A program made the position numbers and the translations under genes. This document shows positions 9,356 to 18,151 of a DNA stretch of 64,000 bases, piece by piece (position 1 is the first letter of the stretch; every line of letters starts with the position of its first letter). The stretch comes from Leptospira abararensis (GTDB lineage Bacteria; Spirochaetota; Leptospiria; Leptospirales; Leptospiraceae): assembly GCF_016918735.1 (NCBI RefSeq), contig NZ_JAFFPR010000047.1, forward strand, positions 1-64,000, in the 5' to 3' direction. The notes beneath the pieces were generated by a model. That model had not been told where the DNA came from. It searched no databases and was given only the letters and a program-made list of their open reading frames with translations.

Positions 9356-9385
9356 AAGAATGAATTAGACCTCATACATTCATTA

Positions 9386-9427
9386 CCACCTTCCCACTAT
9401 GCTTAGCACAAGGCGTTGGGAAAGTGG
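9386..9427. terminator. Imperfect hairpin between convergent genes
   Basis: An 11-bp stem with one mismatch (9386-9396 with 9417-9427) and a 20-nt loop fills the gap between the convergent stop codons at 9355 and 9434. It is followed on the plus strand by ATTCTTTTATT, so it could end transcription of the small cysteine protein; the minus-strand side lacks a strong T run. Confidence 0.4.
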
Positions 9428-9433
9428 ATTCTT

Positions 9434-12202
9434 TTATTGTTCAACACAGATTAGTTTTTTCTGTCCAGTGCATACAGATTCTTGGCTTGTAATACTATTT
9501 GCTGATGCCATAGTCCAGGATTGCCCATAGAGAAAACTCGTCGCGTTAGAAGGGCAATTTTGGTAGGTAAACCCGTGGCAGTTGTGTAGGTAAATCAGCC
9601 CATCTCCTGCACAGGCAGGAGTGCTAACTTGCGTGGCAGGTGCAAGAGTATTAGTCATTCCTGTCCAATACTGGTCTCCAATATTAGAGATTTCTCTTGG
9701 AAGATTCGTTGGATCAAATCCGGCCGATCCGTCAGCTACAAATAATGAAGAATGTTCGTCACTGCAGTTCGCATAACCAGAAGTATTACAACGGTAATAA
9801 TGGTATCCTGCAGTTAAAACCCAATTTATACCGTTGGCTATACGATTATTTACCTCTGAAGGGGAACCAGCACTATTACTAACAATCAATGCTTTGAAGG
9901 TCCCACCAGTTACTCCAGTAGGTCTATTATTATTACATGTTTGGTCGGCACCGAACACACCTTGTGCGGTCATTTCACCAGGAGTATTTACTACACTTGC
10001 GAATATTCGTTTTCCTGCGGGTTCATTGTCCCTATTGGTGATGGTTTGGTTGGATAGGGTAGCAGATCCACTCGAATAAACCGCATCCGTATTTGCATTT
10101 TTAGTAAGGTTCACTGTGTAGTCTTGGGAACCATCCGCATATGTATCTTCATCCCCATGGATGGTAACTGTTTGTTTCAATGGAGAATTAGCGCAATTGG
10201 AATTACTCGCATGGTCATCATGCACTCGACTTCCCGCAGGAAAAGTAAGAGTTGCAGTGGAAAGATTACCACATTCTCCAAAAGCTGCTGTTCCAGCTGC
10301 ATAAGTAGCACAGGCTATACTCACTGTGATGGTTTCCGTATTTTGAGCTCCCAAACAAACATGGATGGTCGCAGTATCGGCAGGAATAGAAGAACCTTCT
10401 TTTGTAGACCCAAGTTTACTTACATAGAAATAAGCTTCGTTGTCTGTGGTAGTGGCATAAATTTCAATAGGATTGTAGGAAACCGGTCCAGTGGATAGTG
10501 CTGTGGTCACTTCCCAGTTAATGTTATTATCGACTTCATTGTCGTCGACATGGGTTAGAAGCACTCGGTTTGTCCCACCTGATTCCATAAAGTTATAGTT
10601 CGCACTACTGACAGTAACATTTGCGGGAACCGCTCCTTCGGTTGTGTCTGTGCTAGTTAAGCCTACTGTCACGTCGGAGCCAGGGTTTGACTGTGCGATC
10701 ATCCAAATATGAGTTGTGGCACCTTCCGTTGCCGATAGTCGACCTCCGGAAGTTCCTAATGGAGAACCAGAAAAATTACATGGTTGGAGCAGGTGGGTTC
10801 CATCATTATCACAAGAGCGAATTGTAAAGGTCGGCTCTATAACAGTTGTATTATACGTTGCATCAGCAGAGGATGCCACAAAGGAAACAGTATAGTCCGC
10901 ATTACCAGAGTTTGCTGAATCTGTCTTTCCTTCTACCTGGAAGGTTTGGTAATCATTCCAGGTGGTCGTCGTGAAGGTTAGGGTGGGTGTAAGGATTGTA
11001 CATTTGTTTCCGCAATTGGAAGCGAAAGTGAGTGTCACATTGTTTGTGGGTTTGGTTCGTAACTTCAATTGGAAATTGGAATATTTGGTTCCCAATTGAT
11101 TGCTCTCATCGGTGGCAAAACGAGTCACATCTCCCCCGGCAGTTCCAGTACTTCCCGTAGTGGAATCAAATCGTATATAAGCATATCCGGGAACACTCTG
11201 GTCGCGGTTATAAACCACTACGTTTCTTGGTTTGATTCCATTGTATTCGGAGTCAGAACTAGATGTTTTTCCCACTTCCACAGTGTAAACTTTTACCCCA
11301 TCAATTTCCAAGTCATCGACGGAAGTCACAGTGACCAATTGTGGTGTGGCAAAGTTTGCTGTCGTGAATGTTAATGTCTTTGGATTGGCAATTCCTTCTC
11401 TGTTATTAGCATTCACTGAATCATAAGTATCATTGATCGACATGGTTACATTCGCAGTGGGTTCTGTTCGCAATTTGATTTGGAAATTCCCACTCGTAGT
11501 TGAAGCAGAAGGACTTGGTTCTTCCATAACTCCAGAAATATTAGACACGCGAACTCCTGGTGCTTCGTCATCATCTATAGATACAGAGATATCACAGGCA
11601 TCTTTACCAGAATAAGTGCCGGAAGTTTCTTCACCTGACCCGTTCTTTTGAACCATTGTCCCTAACGCTATCGTCATGGGATCGACGACTGGGCTACGTA
11701 AGGCATCATCAACTCGCGTAAATTTAAAACATTGCCTTTCTGCAACCCCGTTTCCTGTGAAGGTCAGTTTTGATGGCATCACCGCAGGTCCAGGAACTGA
11801 TTGAGTGGAAGCTACCCGAGAACCATAGTTAGATGATACAGAAACGGGAATTTCTAGAGATCCGCTAAATGGAGTATTGGGATAGATACAAGTTTCAAAT
11901 GATTTGTAACCCCAAGCAGCTCCATCGGCAACGTCATCAACCTCTGTCAAACCACTATCACTTGCGGCGTTGAATGTAGCCGTCACATCTCCATCTTCTA
12001 CCAAATACACGGCCTTTGTCGTCACCGTCACATCGGAAGAACAGGCTACCGTTGCCTCGTTTCCAAACAGTCTGTCGAATCGTTCGCTGAGGCCAAAAAG
12101 GAATGTGTCTCCCGCCGTGACTTGTCCGCTACAATTTTGAAACAGAAAGAAAGAAAGAATTAGGATGAAAAAAGAGGATCGAATCTGTTGCGGATAGTTC
12201 AT
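9434..12202 (-). CDS. Large lipoprotein with Calx-beta-like repeats and a C-terminal DUF1554 domain
   Basis: About 922 residues, predicted to be on the cell surface. From the ATG at 12202 (a TTG four codons earlier is possible) a signal peptide ends in FQNC, a Leptospira-type lipobox. The middle (about residues 40-720) is built of repeated beta-sandwich units with T-V-T-x-V-D-D-x-E-x-D-G and P-x-N-V-T-x-x elements, resembling Calx-beta or cadherin-like repeats with acidic calcium-type loops. The last 180 residues (IFAS...C..NRP through KLICVEQ) carry spaced cysteines and a W-T-G...YWTGM pattern of the DUF1554 family, a lectin-fold domain common in leptospiral surface proteins. It is a single-gene unit. 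An adhesin or sugar-binding role is an inference. Confidence 0.82.
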   Translation of the reverse strand: MNYPQQIRSSFFILILSFFLFQNCSGQVTAGDTFLFGLSERFDRLFGNEATVACSSDVTVTTKAVYLVEDGDVTATFNAASDSGLTEVDDVADGAAWGYKSFETCIYPNTPFSGSLEIPVSVSSNYGSRVASTQSVPGPAVMPSKLTFTGNGVAERQCFKFTRVDDALRSPVVDPMTIALGTMVQKNGSGEETSGTYSGKDACDISVSIDDDEAPGVRVSNISGVMEEPSPSASTTSGNFQIKLRTEPTANVTMSINDTYDSVNANNREGIANPKTLTFTTANFATPQLVTVTSVDDLEIDGVKVYTVEVGKTSSSDSEYNGIKPRNVVVYNRDQSVPGYAYIRFDSTTGSTGTAGGDVTRFATDESNQLGTKYSNFQLKLRTKPTNNVTLTFASNCGNKCTILTPTLTFTTTTWNDYQTFQVEGKTDSANSGNADYTVSFVASSADATYNTTVIEPTFTIRSCDNDGTHLLQPCNFSGSPLGTSGGRLSATEGATTHIWMIAQSNPGSDVTVGLTSTDTTEGAVPANVTVSSANYNFMESGGTNRVLLTHVDDNEVDNNINWEVTTALSTGPVSYNPIEIYATTTDNEAYFYVSKLGSTKEGSSIPADTATIHVCLGAQNTETITVSIACATYAAGTAAFGECGNLSTATLTFPAGSRVHDDHASNSNCANSPLKQTVTIHGDEDTYADGSQDYTVNLTKNANTDAVYSSGSATLSNQTITNRDNEPAGKRIFASVVNTPGEMTAQGVFGADQTCNNNRPTGVTGGTFKALIVSNSAGSPSEVNNRIANGINWVLTAGYHYYRCNTSGYANCSDEHSSLFVADGSAGFDPTNLPREISNIGDQYWTGMTNTLAPATQVSTPACAGDGLIYLHNCHGFTYQNCPSNATSFLYGQSWTMASANSITSQESVCTGQKKLICVEQ

Positions 12203-12505
12203 AAATAATTTCAAGCCACCAATCTTATAGCTAGTCCAATTCTCCGTTTTTATCTCTTGGTAGCAACGAAATTCCTTTCTGTATAGAATTTTGAATCCAT
12301 CCTCCAGACAGAAGTTAGTTGGTGATGAAAAACTAAGCAGTTTGTAGCGAATTCTTAGGAGATGTTTTAGTGGGTTCTCCTAATCTGTATGTCAAGTGTA
12401 TGTTATCAAATCGGCAACACATCCTAAATGGCGTTAAATTTAGATTATTGAATTTATCAATTGATTTCAGTGGTCACTTCCAAATATAAGGATTGTTGGC
12501 TTTAT
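12203..12505. promoter_or_regulatory. Divergent intergenic region with an 8-bp palindrome
   Basis: This 300-bp gap separates the divergent starts of the DUF1554 lipoprotein and the OmpA-domain lipoprotein, so both promoters should be inside it. The only clear structure is a perfect 8-bp inverted repeat, TTAGGAGA (12355-12362) and TCTCCTAA (12376-12383), with a 13-nt spacer. Neither strand has a T tract after it, so it is more likely an operator-like or mRNA-leader element than a terminator. I could not fix -35/-10 boxes with confidence. Confidence 0.35.
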
Positions 12506-13210
12506 ATGCGTATCAATTTACCTCCTTACACTTTATTCACTTTCACATTTCTTCTGTTAATCATTGTTAATTGTAACACAACGGGGAAACCAGAATGGAC
12601 AGAAACGGCAGCCTTTCAAAAATTTTGCGGATGTGTCACTCCTAAAGAGGAGAAAGCCGGTGACTATTTGGGGAGTTTACCCGAAGGTTCTTTGGATAAA
12701 ATGGGAACTTCCGAATATTTGGAGAAATTATATAAAGGCCTTCGCAATGATTTCGAACACTCTGGAACTCCATTTGAAGAAGTGGGAGGAAGTCTTGTTG
12801 GAAAAGGGGTCGAACTCAAACGTATTGAAGATGATGAAAAAAGGTTACGAGAACTTTTAATTGTGATCGATGGGGACGTAGCTTTCCCATCTGGAAAATC
12901 AACTCTCACTCCAAAAGCAAAAGAACTCATCGCCAAAGTTGGGGACGCTATGGAAGCATATCCTGAAACCAATTGTCGTATTGGTGGACACACGGATAGT
13001 GTAGGTGCATTTGCAATGAACCTCAAACTTAGTAAGGAACGTTCTCAATCCGTAAAACTTGAATTAAAGCTGATTCACAGAATTGTTGAAGCACGTTTTA
13101 AGGAAGTGGATGGTTTCGCTGATTTACAAAAAATTATAGATACAATGCTTGCAGAGAAGAAAAACCGTAGAACAGAAATTTATGTGGGAACGGTTCGCAT
13201 TGTTTATTAA
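12506..13210 (+). CDS. OmpA-domain lipoprotein (Pal-like)
   Basis: A 234-residue lipoprotein starting at the ATG at 12506, with Cys23 in IVNC as the acylation site. After a linker region (about 25-120) comes an OmpA C-terminal domain: a short LIVIDGDVAFPSG strand, then GGHTDSVG (about 157-164) and N..LS..RS.SV, the motif whose Asp and Arg bind the diaminopimelate side chain of peptidoglycan. It therefore probably tethers a membrane to the cell wall. The following outer-membrane protein gene begins one base after its stop, so the two form an operon. Two closely spaced cysteines after the lipobox (FCGC) are unusual and could form a disulfide. Confidence 0.85.
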   Translation: MRINLPPYTLFTFTFLLLIIVNCNTTGKPEWTETAAFQKFCGCVTPKEEKAGDYLGSLPEGSLDKMGTSEYLEKLYKGLRNDFEHSGTPFEEVGGSLVGKGVELKRIEDDEKRLRELLIVIDGDVAFPSGKSTLTPKAKELIAKVGDAMEAYPETNCRIGGHTDSVGAFAMNLKLSKERSQSVKLELKLIHRIVEARFKEVDGFADLQKIIDTMLAEKKNRRTEIYVGTVRIVY

Positions 13211-13211
13211 T

Positions 13212-14426
13212 ATGAAAAATCTTCGGCTACCAAAATCCATTCGTACTGTTTTACTTTTTATGATTCTTTTTGTTTCTTTGTTTTCTTTGAATGCACAAGA
13301 AATTCCTAAAGAAGTCGCAAGTCCTGATTCAAAACAAGAAGGAACTGCGGCGGAAAACCAAACCTCCGTTCCATTAGAAGACAGAGAAGATAATAAAACT
13401 AAAATGGATATCTTCAATCAAGTCTATGAACATCGTCTGATGTTTCGCGGTGGTTGGGGGATTGGAAAACTATCTCCTGCGATTTTGAATGAAACAGGTC
13501 CTGCTTGGTTTCAAAATTCACTCTTTCGTCAAATCTCAGAACCAGGTGCTCCTCTTTCCATTCCTTATAAACCTGCCAAAGAATTGGGAGTCAATTCTCA
13601 ATTTTGGGACATTCGGTACGGTTATAAAAATAAATTTGAAGTTCAGTTCGCTGAAGATACCTCCCTTGGTGTGTATAGCCGAAATCTTCCTGCATCCAAT
13701 AACTTTTTTTCCCCAAGAACAGATACCTATTGGGCCAGCACCTTTGAAGGAAATAGGTTACTCCGATTTGAAGGGGTGAGCCAACACTTACGATTTTCTT
13801 ATACACATCCATTTTCCAAAATTTTTATGATTGGACCTTCCGTCAACTTTCACCGTTATACGGAACGAAATAATATATCTTATGGATCTTATTCTACTAG
13901 TCGGCCCGAAGCTTCGGTTCCCAATAAAGTCACTTGGTCGATTGGAGGAGATGCCAACGCTGAATATTCTATGAAAGGAATTTTGCCAGGTATTTTTGCC
14001 AAATTCAAACTTCGTGATTGGTGGGAACTACGTGCCCGAGTGGAATTGTTAGATCGAAAGGGAAACTTTTCTGTATTAGGTTCTCAAATCATCCAGGAAG
14101 TTTTTACTGATGGGAGTTCCCAACTGAATGCCGCTGTTCCGGCTTATGGGGGAAAGGTAAGAGACAAAGGAACTATTTTGAATCTTGAATCCTCTTTCCA
14201 ATACTGCCGATTTACTTTGGACATTGGTATGATTCGCCAAGACGTAAAAAGAACTTATGATACCTACTTAGGTGATACGGTGGGAAATGTTCCAAGAAGT
14301 GACTATTCGGCGCGTAGTGTTTATATTGGATTTTCGGAAATGTCAGCTTCCATCAAACATACGGTTACGGAGTTTTATATCATGCCGGGGGTTTCTTTTT
14401 TCTACGACGCAGATAGAATATACTGA
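13212..14426 (+). CDS. Predicted outer-membrane beta-barrel protein
   Basis: From the ATG at 13212 the 404-residue product has a Sec signal peptide (cleavage near LNAQE) and no other hydrophobic helix. The mature chain from about residue 75 alternates polar and hydrophobic residues with many aromatic girdle residues (YSRNL, YTHPF, YGYK) and ends close to the C-terminus in aromatic residues (SFFYDADRIY), as expected for a barrel. No named family recognised. It is translated together with the OmpA-domain lipoprotein (1-bp gap), which suggests that the two work together at the outer membrane. Confidence 0.7.
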   Translation: MKNLRLPKSIRTVLLFMILFVSLFSLNAQEIPKEVASPDSKQEGTAAENQTSVPLEDREDNKTKMDIFNQVYEHRLMFRGGWGIGKLSPAILNETGPAWFQNSLFRQISEPGAPLSIPYKPAKELGVNSQFWDIRYGYKNKFEVQFAEDTSLGVYSRNLPASNNFFSPRTDTYWASTFEGNRLLRFEGVSQHLRFSYTHPFSKIFMIGPSVNFHRYTERNNISYGSYSTSRPEASVPNKVTWSIGGDANAEYSMKGILPGIFAKFKLRDWWELRARVELLDRKGNFSVLGSQIIQEVFTDGSSQLNAAVPAYGGKVRDKGTILNLESSFQYCRFTLDIGMIRQDVKRTYDTYLGDTVGNVPRSDYSARSVYIGFSEMSASIKHTVTEFYIMPGVSFFYDADRIY

Positions 14427-14548
14427 GAGTTTACATTCTGCCGAACAGGCCTCGCAAAGTGCCCATGGTCAATGGGCCGAAAAGTTATATCCAACTCTGA
14501 ATTTAAAAATGTTTGATTTTTAATCATTTCCAAACAATCTAATGACTG

Positions 14549-15208
14549 ATGCCGTATTTTGTTTTTATCAGTTTTTTTCTTCTTCTTGCTTGTGGAAATT
14601 CTTCTGACCAAACGAGCACAAACTCAAATGTTACCCAGGAATTGAGCGACACAAAACGGATCATCTATTTTGGAGATTCACTTACCGCAGGGTATGGACT
14701 TCAAGACTTTGAAGATGGTTGGCCCCATGTTCTAACCAAACGCATCCAAGCCGAAGGTTATTCCTATCAAATGACAAATGCTGGAGTCTCTGGAGATACA
14801 AGTAGCGGCGGCCTTGGTAGGTTAGAATGGGTATTGGCGGAAAAACCGTCTATCTTTGTTTTGGAGTTAGGTGCGAATGATATGTTACGAGGAATTATTC
14901 CTACCGTTACCAAAGAAAACCTTCGATCCATAATTCGCCAAATCAAATCTCAATACCCAAACACCAAAATATTGTTAGTGGGAATGTATGCCACACCCAA
15001 TATGGGGAAAAAATATGCGACCGCATTTAACTCTTTATATCCCGAGCTAGCCAAAGAAGAAAACATAGCCCTTGTCCCTTTTATTTTGGAAAAAGTAGCT
15101 TCCATTCGTAAACTAAATCAAAAGGATGGAATCCATCCCACGGAAGCGGGACATAAATTAGTGGCGGACACTGTGTACCCTTACCTTAAACCTCTACTTG
15201 TAAAATAA
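14549..15208 (+). CDS. SGNH/GDSL hydrolase, TesA-like lipoprotein
   Basis: A 219-residue member of the GDSL lipase/esterase family, close to TesA (arylesterase, lysophospholipase, thioesterase I). The four family blocks are visible: block I FGDSLTAGYGL with the nucleophile Ser, block II GDTSSGGLGRL, block III LGANDMLRG with the oxyanion Asn, and block V DGIHPTEAGH with the Asp-His pair. The signal peptide ends LLLAC, so it should be a lipoprotein rather than a soluble periplasmic enzyme. A hairpin in the gap before it (14461-14477) is not a terminator. The tenA gene follows after 16 bp and is probably in the same transcript. Confidence 0.88.
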   Translation: MPYFVFISFFLLLACGNSSDQTSTNSNVTQELSDTKRIIYFGDSLTAGYGLQDFEDGWPHVLTKRIQAEGYSYQMTNAGVSGDTSSGGLGRLEWVLAEKPSIFVLELGANDMLRGIIPTVTKENLRSIIRQIKSQYPNTKILLVGMYATPNMGKKYATAFNSLYPELAKEENIALVPFILEKVASIRKLNQKDGIHPTEAGHKLVADTVYPYLKPLLVK

Positions 15209-15224
15209 TATCTTTGGAGTCAAT

Positions 15225-15920
15225 ATGACTAGTCCCTTCCCCATTCCTAGTTTTGCGGAGCGTTGTAAATTGTCCGCCAAACAATCATTTGGTGCATCTT
15301 TTTCTCATCCGTTTGTTCGTGCTCTGGCGGATGGATCTCTTGACCCAAAAATCTTTCGTTTTTATCAAATCCAAGATGCCAAGTATTTGGAATCCTTTTC
15401 AGATGCCTGCGCCATTCTTTCCACCAAGGTAACAGACCCAGAGGACAAACTTTGGCTGATCGATGCTGCAAGAATGGCACTAGTGGTGGAAAGCCAACTT
15501 CATATGGGGTATGGAAAGACACTCGGTTATGATGCAAAGACCATTGCCGAAACAGAACCCACTCCCAATAATTTAGCCTACCAAAACCATATGATCGCAT
15601 CTGTCCTCAAAGGATCTGTGGTAGAGGGATTTGCTGCCATTGCTCCTTGTCCTTGGCTTTATATTGACCTAGGCCAGCACCTTCTGAAAGAAAAAGGTTC
15701 GATCCCAGACGAACATCCCTATGCTTCTTGGCTTCGTATGTATTCCGATCCTGGATTTAACGAATACATGACAAACCTCCTCGGACGATTACAAAAGTAT
15801 GCAGATCTTTCTAGTGAGGATTCTAAAAAAAGAGCAGTAGTCGCCTTCCAACAAAGTTGTAATTATGAATGGATGTTTTGGGAACAGGCTTGGACAGAAC
15901 AGAATTGGCCATCTCGTTAA
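15225..15920 (+). CDS. tenA: TenA-family thiaminase II / aminopyrimidine aminohydrolase
   Basis: TenA hydrolyses thiamin breakdown products to recover the hydroxymethylpyrimidine unit. The 231-residue protein is of normal length and all-helical, with the active-site Cys142 in APCPWLY, the QDAKYL block (Asp51) and the C-terminal YEWMFWEQAW block that carries a conserved Glu. It is a cytoplasmic enzyme. No other thiamin gene is nearby, and there is no THI-box riboswitch in the 16 bp before it. It probably shares a transcript with the upstream esterase gene, an association that has no obvious metabolic logic. Confidence 0.92.
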   Translation: MTSPFPIPSFAERCKLSAKQSFGASFSHPFVRALADGSLDPKIFRFYQIQDAKYLESFSDACAILSTKVTDPEDKLWLIDAARMALVVESQLHMGYGKTLGYDAKTIAETEPTPNNLAYQNHMIASVLKGSVVEGFAAIAPCPWLYIDLGQHLLKEKGSIPDEHPYASWLRMYSDPGFNEYMTNLLGRLQKYADLSSEDSKKRAVVAFQQSCNYEWMFWEQAWTEQNWPSR

Positions 15921-16069
15921 ACGAGAATTAGTTGGACTGTGAACCTTCGCAGTCAGATCACTTGGGAGGTCGGAGGTTTTGCCTTTGGTCTCCTATTTTC
16001 CTTCTTTATTCCCGACTTTTTTCCTTGCCGATTTGTCCTGATTCCAAATGATGGTTTCACAAACCTTCT

Positions 16070-16141
16070 GCGGGAATAGCTCAGCGGTAGAGCATCTCCT
16101 TGCCAAGGAGAGGGTCGCGGGTTCAAGTCCCGTTTCCCGCT
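16070..16141 (+). tRNA. tRNA-Gly(GCC)
   Basis: A full cloverleaf can be drawn: acceptor GCGGGAA paired with TTCCCGC, D arm with AGCTCAGCGGTAGAGC, anticodon arm CTCCTTGCCAAGGAG with anticodon GCC, and T arm GCGGGTTCAAGTCCCGT. The discriminator base is T and CCA is not encoded. It lies between tenA and tig. Confidence 0.97.
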
Positions 16142-16203
16142 AATGAAGGTACGCTTCTTTTTCTTTCCACTACACTCTCTTTTTTTACACTGGATATAAC
16201 ACG

Positions 16204-17529
16204 ATGGAATTTACGGCTAAAAAAAATAACAACGCAACTTGTGACCTCAGCATTCAATTTAGCGCTGACGAAGTCCGCACTGCCTACTCTAAGGCTTACA
16301 AAAATGCATCCGAAAAAGTAAAAATACCCGGCTTTCGCCCCGGAAAAGCCCCCCTTAACATGGTTGAAAAAGTTTTGGGTGATTCCGTTATGGACGATGC
16401 TGCCAACATTATGCTAAACCAAGCCATGGCAGATCTTTTTGATAAATTGGAACACAAACCCATTCGTTTGCCGCAGTTCCAAATGGAAACTTTTGATAAA
16501 AATACAGGTGCCAAAGCCAAAGCAACTTATGACACCAAACCAGAAGTCACCTTACCGAAGTTAAAGAAGATTAAAATCCAACCAAAAGAAATCAAAATCT
16601 CTGATGCAGACATCCAAAAAAACATGGCTCGTAACTCTTTGAAAGAAGAGGGAGAACCTGTGGAATCTGCAGATTTACTCGAAATCAATTATAAGTTTAA
16701 AGAAGCCGGAAAAGAATATCCGGAACAAGGGCAAGTGGGAAAATTCCAAATGGGAGCACCCCAAAACCCACCAGGTTTTGAAACCAACCTTCTTGGTATG
16801 AAACTAAACGAAACAAAAGAGTTTACGTTTACTTACCCTGATTCTTACCCACAGTCGCCAGAATCTGCTGGTAAATCAATTACCTATACGGTAACAGTTT
16901 CAGCGATTTATAAAGTCACTTATCCTGAGATCAATGATGAGTTTGCCTCCGAAGTGGATGGTTCTGCCAACTTGCAAGAGTTAAAGGACAAAACCAAAAA
17001 ACAACTTTCTGAAATTTTTGCAAACGCACTCACCAAACGGGCCACAGATGATGCGTATAACGAAATCATCAAAGAATCCAAGTTCATCATCCCTGAATCT
17101 TTGATTTACGAAGAAACAGAAACCGTTTTTCAAAACTTTATGCGTGAATTTGGCCTTCCGGTCACTTCTCTGGCAGACTACGCAAAACGTTTGAACAAGG
17201 AAGAAAAAGAAGTCCGAGAATCCTTTTCCAAAGCGGCGGAAAAACGTATCCAGACCTACATTTTGAAGCAGAAAATCGCAGAAGACCACAAAATCCAGAT
17301 TTCTGACGAAGAAGTGGAGGCCGGATACGAAAAAGAGGCCACACAGCAAGGAATTCCTGCCGAAACTCTGAAAAAAGAAGTCCAAAAGCAAAGGGCGGAA
17401 ACCTTCTACCGTGACAAATTCCTGTTTGATAAAATCGACGAGTTTGTATACGCTGAGGTAGAAAAGAAGTCGCCTAAGACAATTTCAACGGAAGAAGCAG
17501 AGAAAATTCTCAGCGGGAAAGAAGAGTAA
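16204..17529 (+). CDS. tig: Trigger factor
   Basis: Ribosome-bound peptidyl-prolyl isomerase and chaperone that meets nascent chains at the tunnel exit. The 441-residue product has the N-terminal ribosome-binding domain with the signature KIPGFRPGKAP (about 38-48), a central FKBP-type domain (about 155-240, with LLEINYKF and the F..GM.LNETKEF segment) and a long helical C-terminal domain. It heads the tig-clpP-clpX operon, 3 bp before clpP, a gene order shared by many bacteria. The tRNA-Gly gene ends 62 bp upstream. Confidence 0.96.
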   Translation: MEFTAKKNNNATCDLSIQFSADEVRTAYSKAYKNASEKVKIPGFRPGKAPLNMVEKVLGDSVMDDAANIMLNQAMADLFDKLEHKPIRLPQFQMETFDKNTGAKAKATYDTKPEVTLPKLKKIKIQPKEIKISDADIQKNMARNSLKEEGEPVESADLLEINYKFKEAGKEYPEQGQVGKFQMGAPQNPPGFETNLLGMKLNETKEFTFTYPDSYPQSPESAGKSITYTVTVSAIYKVTYPEINDEFASEVDGSANLQELKDKTKKQLSEIFANALTKRATDDAYNEIIKESKFIIPESLIYEETETVFQNFMREFGLPVTSLADYAKRLNKEEKEVRESFSKAAEKRIQTYILKQKIAEDHKIQISDEEVEAGYEKEATQQGIPAETLKKEVQKQRAETFYRDKFLFDKIDEFVYAEVEKKSPKTISTEEAEKILSGKEE

Positions 17530-17532
17530 ACT

Positions 17533-18135
17533 ATGTCTACACTCATGCCTTATGTAATTGAACAAACAAGCCGTGGCGAACGCCAATATGACATTTTTTC
17601 ACGGCTTTTGAAAGATCGGATCATTTTCCTTGGATCTGCCATCGACGAAACTTATGCCAATGTCATTTCGGCACAGCTTTTGTTTTTAGAAGCAGAAAAT
17701 CCGGATCGTGATATCTATCTCTACATCAATAGCCCTGGTGGGTATGTGAGTTCTGGCCTTGCCATTTACGATACCATGCAACTCATCAAACCTGAGGTGA
17801 GAACCCTTTGTATTGGACAAGCGTCTTCTATGGCGGCCCTCTTACTTGCAGGTGGAGCCAAAGGAAAACGTTCGGCACTTCCTAACTCTCGAATTATGTT
17901 ACACCAACCTTACGGTGGCGCGGGTGGACAAGCCTCCGATATCGAAATCTCTGCCAAAGAAATCATAAAGATCAAAGACAAACTCATCGATCTTTATGGT
18001 AAACATACAGGAAAAACCTCCGACCAAATCCGTAAGGATACAGAAAGAAATTTCTTTATGAGTGCAGAAGAAGCAAAAGAATACGGTGTCATAGACAACG
18101 TCATTCAAGAACGCAAACAGATGCCACAAGCCTAA
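17533..18135 (+). CDS. clpP: ATP-dependent Clp protease proteolytic subunit
   Basis: ClpP forms the 14-subunit serine protease chamber that degrades proteins fed by ClpX or ClpA. At 200 residues it is a standard length. The catalytic triad is intact: Ser99 in GQASSMAA, His124 in [10 protein letters not shown] and Asp169 in [11 protein letters not shown]. The substrate-binding NSPGG block is at 66-70. It sits 3 bp after tig and 16 bp before clpX, so the protease and its unfoldase are made together. Confidence 0.97.
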   Translation: MSTLMPYVIEQTSRGERQYDIFSRLLKDRIIFLGSAIDETYANVISAQLLFLEAENPDRDIYLYINSPGGYVSSGLAIYDTMQLIKPEVRTLCIGQASSMAALLLAGGAKGKRSALPNSRIMLHQPYGGAGGQASDIEISAKEIIKIKDKLIDLYGKHTGKTSDQIRKDTERNFFMSAEEAKEYGVIDNVIQERKQMPQA

Positions 18136-18151
18136 AGGGGGGCTTTACTCC

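Noticed and set aside
14461..14477. GCCCAT/ATGGGC hairpin after the outer-membrane protein gene as a terminator
   Set aside because: Stem is real but is followed by CGAAAAG rather than T residues.
15190..15224. Possible thiamin riboswitch before tenA
   Set aside because: Only 16 bp separate the esterase stop from tenA and no THI-box elements are visible.
15935..16015. Hairpin-like sequence after tenA as a terminator
   Set aside because: Short GACTG/CAGTC pairing with a long loop and no T tract after it; not convincing.
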